This document shows positions 62,868-64,000 of a DNA stretch of 64,000 bases, one piece after another. The stretch lies in contig NZ_JANBVS010000007.1 of assembly GCF_024586915.1 (NCBI RefSeq), positions 62,001 through 126,000 of the forward strand, in the 5' to 3' direction. Made by a program: the position numbers and the translations under genes. The notes under the pieces are model-generated. The model saw only the letters and a list, made by a program, of their open reading frames with translations. It had not been told where the DNA came from and did not search any database. How positions within the stretch are numbered: the first letter of the stretch is position 1; every line of letters begins with the position of its first letter. This stretch comes from Bradyrhizobium sp. SRS-191 (GTDB taxonomy: Bacteria; Pseudomonadota; Alphaproteobacteria; Rhizobiales; Xanthobacteraceae).

Positions 62868-62910
62868 TTAGCAAGTGGACATGAACGGTCCGTCATCAAG
62901 AGCTGGTGAG

Positions 62911-63501
62911 ATGGAGACGAAACCACAAGAGCACCACCGCAAGCCGCGCGCCGACGCGCAACGCAACCGGGAGCGCGTGCTCGAGGCGGCCAAAGCCGTG
63001 TTCAGCGTCGGCGGCGCCGAGGCGAGCCTGGAGGCGGTGGCGCGTCAGGCCGGCGTCGGCATCGGCACGCTGTATCGTCATTTCCCCACCCGCGAGGACC
63101 TGTTCGAGGCGGTGTATCGGAGAGAGGTCGAGCAGCTCGCCGAGCTGGCCGAAGAGCTGAAGAGCGAGCCCTCGCCGGTCGAGGCGCTCCGGCGCTGGCT
63201 GCGTTCGACGGTGCAGTTCGTCGCCACCAAGAAGGGCATGATGGCCGCGCTCGCGATCGTCATGACGGCCAACTCCGAGCTCGCCGCCTTCTCGCACGCC
63301 CATCTCACCCGCTCGATCGGCGCGCTGCTCACCCGCGCCGTCGACGCCGGCGAGATCCGCGGCGACATCAGCGCCGACGACGTCCTGCGCGCGCTGATCG
63401 GCATGTGCTACATGCACGACCAGGCCGGTTGGCAGCAGAGCGTGCTGCGGCTGCTGGATGTGTTCGTGGATGGGTTGCGGGTGGGGAAGGGGCGGGAGTG
63501 A
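62911..63501 (+). CDS. TetR family transcriptional regulator
   Basis: This 196-residue repressor has the TetR helix-turn-helix near its N-terminus (RERVLEAAKAVFSVGGAEAS, then LEAVARQAGVGIGTLYRHFP, about residues 21-60) and a helical ligand domain that ends VLRLLDVFVDGLRVG. It is divergent from paoABC with the shared dyad at 62851-62867, so it very likely represses that operon and its own gene, released by an aldehyde-like or aromatic ligand. In-frame GTG 62875 and ATG 62881 are alternative starts. Confidence 0.9.
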   Translation: METKPQEHHRKPRADAQRNRERVLEAAKAVFSVGGAEASLEAVARQAGVGIGTLYRHFPTREDLFEAVYRREVEQLAELAEELKSEPSPVEALRRWLRSTVQFVATKKGMMAALAIVMTANSELAAFSHAHLTRSIGALLTRAVDAGEIRGDISADDVLRALIGMCYMHDQAGWQQSVLRLLDVFVDGLRVGKGRE

Positions 63502-63603
63502 ACTTGCTACGTGCGGCGCGTGGGCTGAGTGGCTTGTCGGGAGCACTGTTTCACAGCTCTCTCGTCCCGGCGATGCTCTGTCGATCCGGTTGCTCTCTCC
63601 CTC

Positions 63604-63759
63604 GTCATTCCGGGGCGCGCGAAGCGCTAGCCCGGAATCCATAACCACGACATCCGCTTCGGTTCGGGCTGCCCGCACACGGCGTTCTCGCTTCTCAACG
63701 GTCGCCCGTGAGTATGGATTCCGGGCTCATTCGCGTGCCGCGAATGCCCCGGAATGACG
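63604..63759. repeat. Palindromic intergenic repeat (CATTCCGGG family), copy 3
   Basis: The element begins GTCATTCCGGGGCGCGCG and ends GCCCCGGAATGAC, with inner arms GCCCGGAATCCATA and TATGGATTCCGGGC as in the 8305 copy. The centre is about 55 bases longer than in that copy. It separates convergent tetR and the zinc-ribbon gene. Confidence 0.8.
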
Positions 63760-63771
63760 GCGTCAGTGATG

Positions 63772-64000
63772 CTAAACGACCGGTGTCCCGCAGGCTGCGC
63801 AGAATTTCGCGCGCGGTGTTCTCAGCGGCTTTCCACACGACGTGCATGGCGGACCGAAATCGCTTCGTCGATGGTGCCAGATCGCAAGGGCGTTCGTCTC
63901 ATCGAAGCCGGTCAGTTCGCGATAGCGCTGCAGTGCCCCGCCTTTGCTGTCGACCGCGGCAGCGGCTGGCTCGAGATTGCATTCATTCGCCCGCCGATAC
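63772..64000 (-). CDS. Zinc-ribbon protein, 3' part only
   Basis: The gene enters from the right edge; 75 C-terminal codons are in frame from 63999 down to the TAG at 63774-63772. The fragment has a helical stretch with ALQRYRELTGFDETNALAIW and two Cys pairs, PPCTSCGKPL and FCAACG, spaced like a zinc ribbon. I recall similar short zinc-ribbon tails on conserved hypothetical proteins of Bradyrhizobium. Function unknown. Confidence 0.75.
   Translation of the reverse strand, partial: YRRANECNLEPAAAAVDSKGGALQRYRELTGFDETNALAIWHHRRSDFGPPCTSCGKPLRTPRAKFCAACGTPVV

Overview
The window is GC-rich chromosomal DNA of an alphaproteobacterium, most likely Bradyrhizobium or a close relative in the Nitrobacteraceae. 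The signs are an aa3 cytochrome oxidase operon in rhizobial order, a split F0 operon with both b and b' subunits, an ALAS-type 5-aminolevulinate synthase, an invasion-associated locus B family protein, and several families of palindromic intergenic repeats that I associate with Bradyrhizobium. The assignment rests on gene order and repeat style, not on a database search. No rRNA, tRNA, CRISPR array, insertion sequence or prophage was found.

Layout. 0-2.9 kb: end of a thiolase gene followed by a two-domain fatty-acid oxidation alpha subunit. 3-9.4 kb: an orphan antitoxin-like gene boxed in by inverted GC-rich repeats, a glutathione S-transferase divergent from a MarR regulator, glutamate-cysteine ligase, a PAN-domain secreted protein, and a thioredoxin/CcdA pair, so this stretch is rich in thiol and redox functions. 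9-12.3 kb: a coupled minus-strand tldD-lepB-yjbR group and an acetyltransferase. 13-20.5 kb: the aa3 oxidase cluster ctaC-ctaD-ctaB-coxF-ctaG-ctaE-DUF983-SURF1, with an FNR/FixK-like site upstream. 20.5-25.5 kb: an accessory block (MerR regulator with a carboxymuconolactone-decarboxylase-like gene, PhzF, one AT-rich orphan gene, a YbjQ-like pair, then 1.5 kb of repeats). 25.5-29.7 kb: thrC, an M16 peptidase, RimJ-like acetyltransferase and a secreted protein. 29.8-32.4 kb: the F0 ATP synthase operon atpI-atpB-atpE-atpG-atpF on the minus strand, with a recognisable promoter.

32.9-39.5 kb: a secreted coiled-coil protein, YjbQ, an MHS-type transporter, a NarL-type response regulator, then a decayed-looking patch: long repeats, a frameshifted Imm21-like immunity gene, a secreted protein, an ankyrin remnant and a His-rich secreted protein. 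39.6-46.1 kb: two alpha/beta hydrolases with a divergent LysR regulator, an AhpD-like protein with a divergent AraC regulator, and a DUF3857/transglutaminase-like protein. 46.2-51.3 kb: a giant SSF-type hybrid histidine kinase and hemA. 51.5-58.8 kb: a metallo-beta-lactamase-fold hydrolase, two chemoreceptors (one ending in a PilZ c-di-GMP-binding domain), an outer-membrane beta-barrel and a small conserved protein. 58.9-63.5 kb: a three-subunit molybdenum hydroxylase (PaoABC type) divergent from a TetR regulator with a clear shared operator. The right edge holds the 3' end of a zinc-ribbon gene.

The window is mostly a conserved metabolic and respiratory backbone with small accessory insertions. 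I did not find a convincing multi-gene novel system. The best leads are the orphan Imm21 frameshift, the AT-rich orphan gene, the repeat-boxed antitoxin, the His-rich protein, the PilZ chemoreceptor and several regulator-operator pairs readable directly from the sequence.
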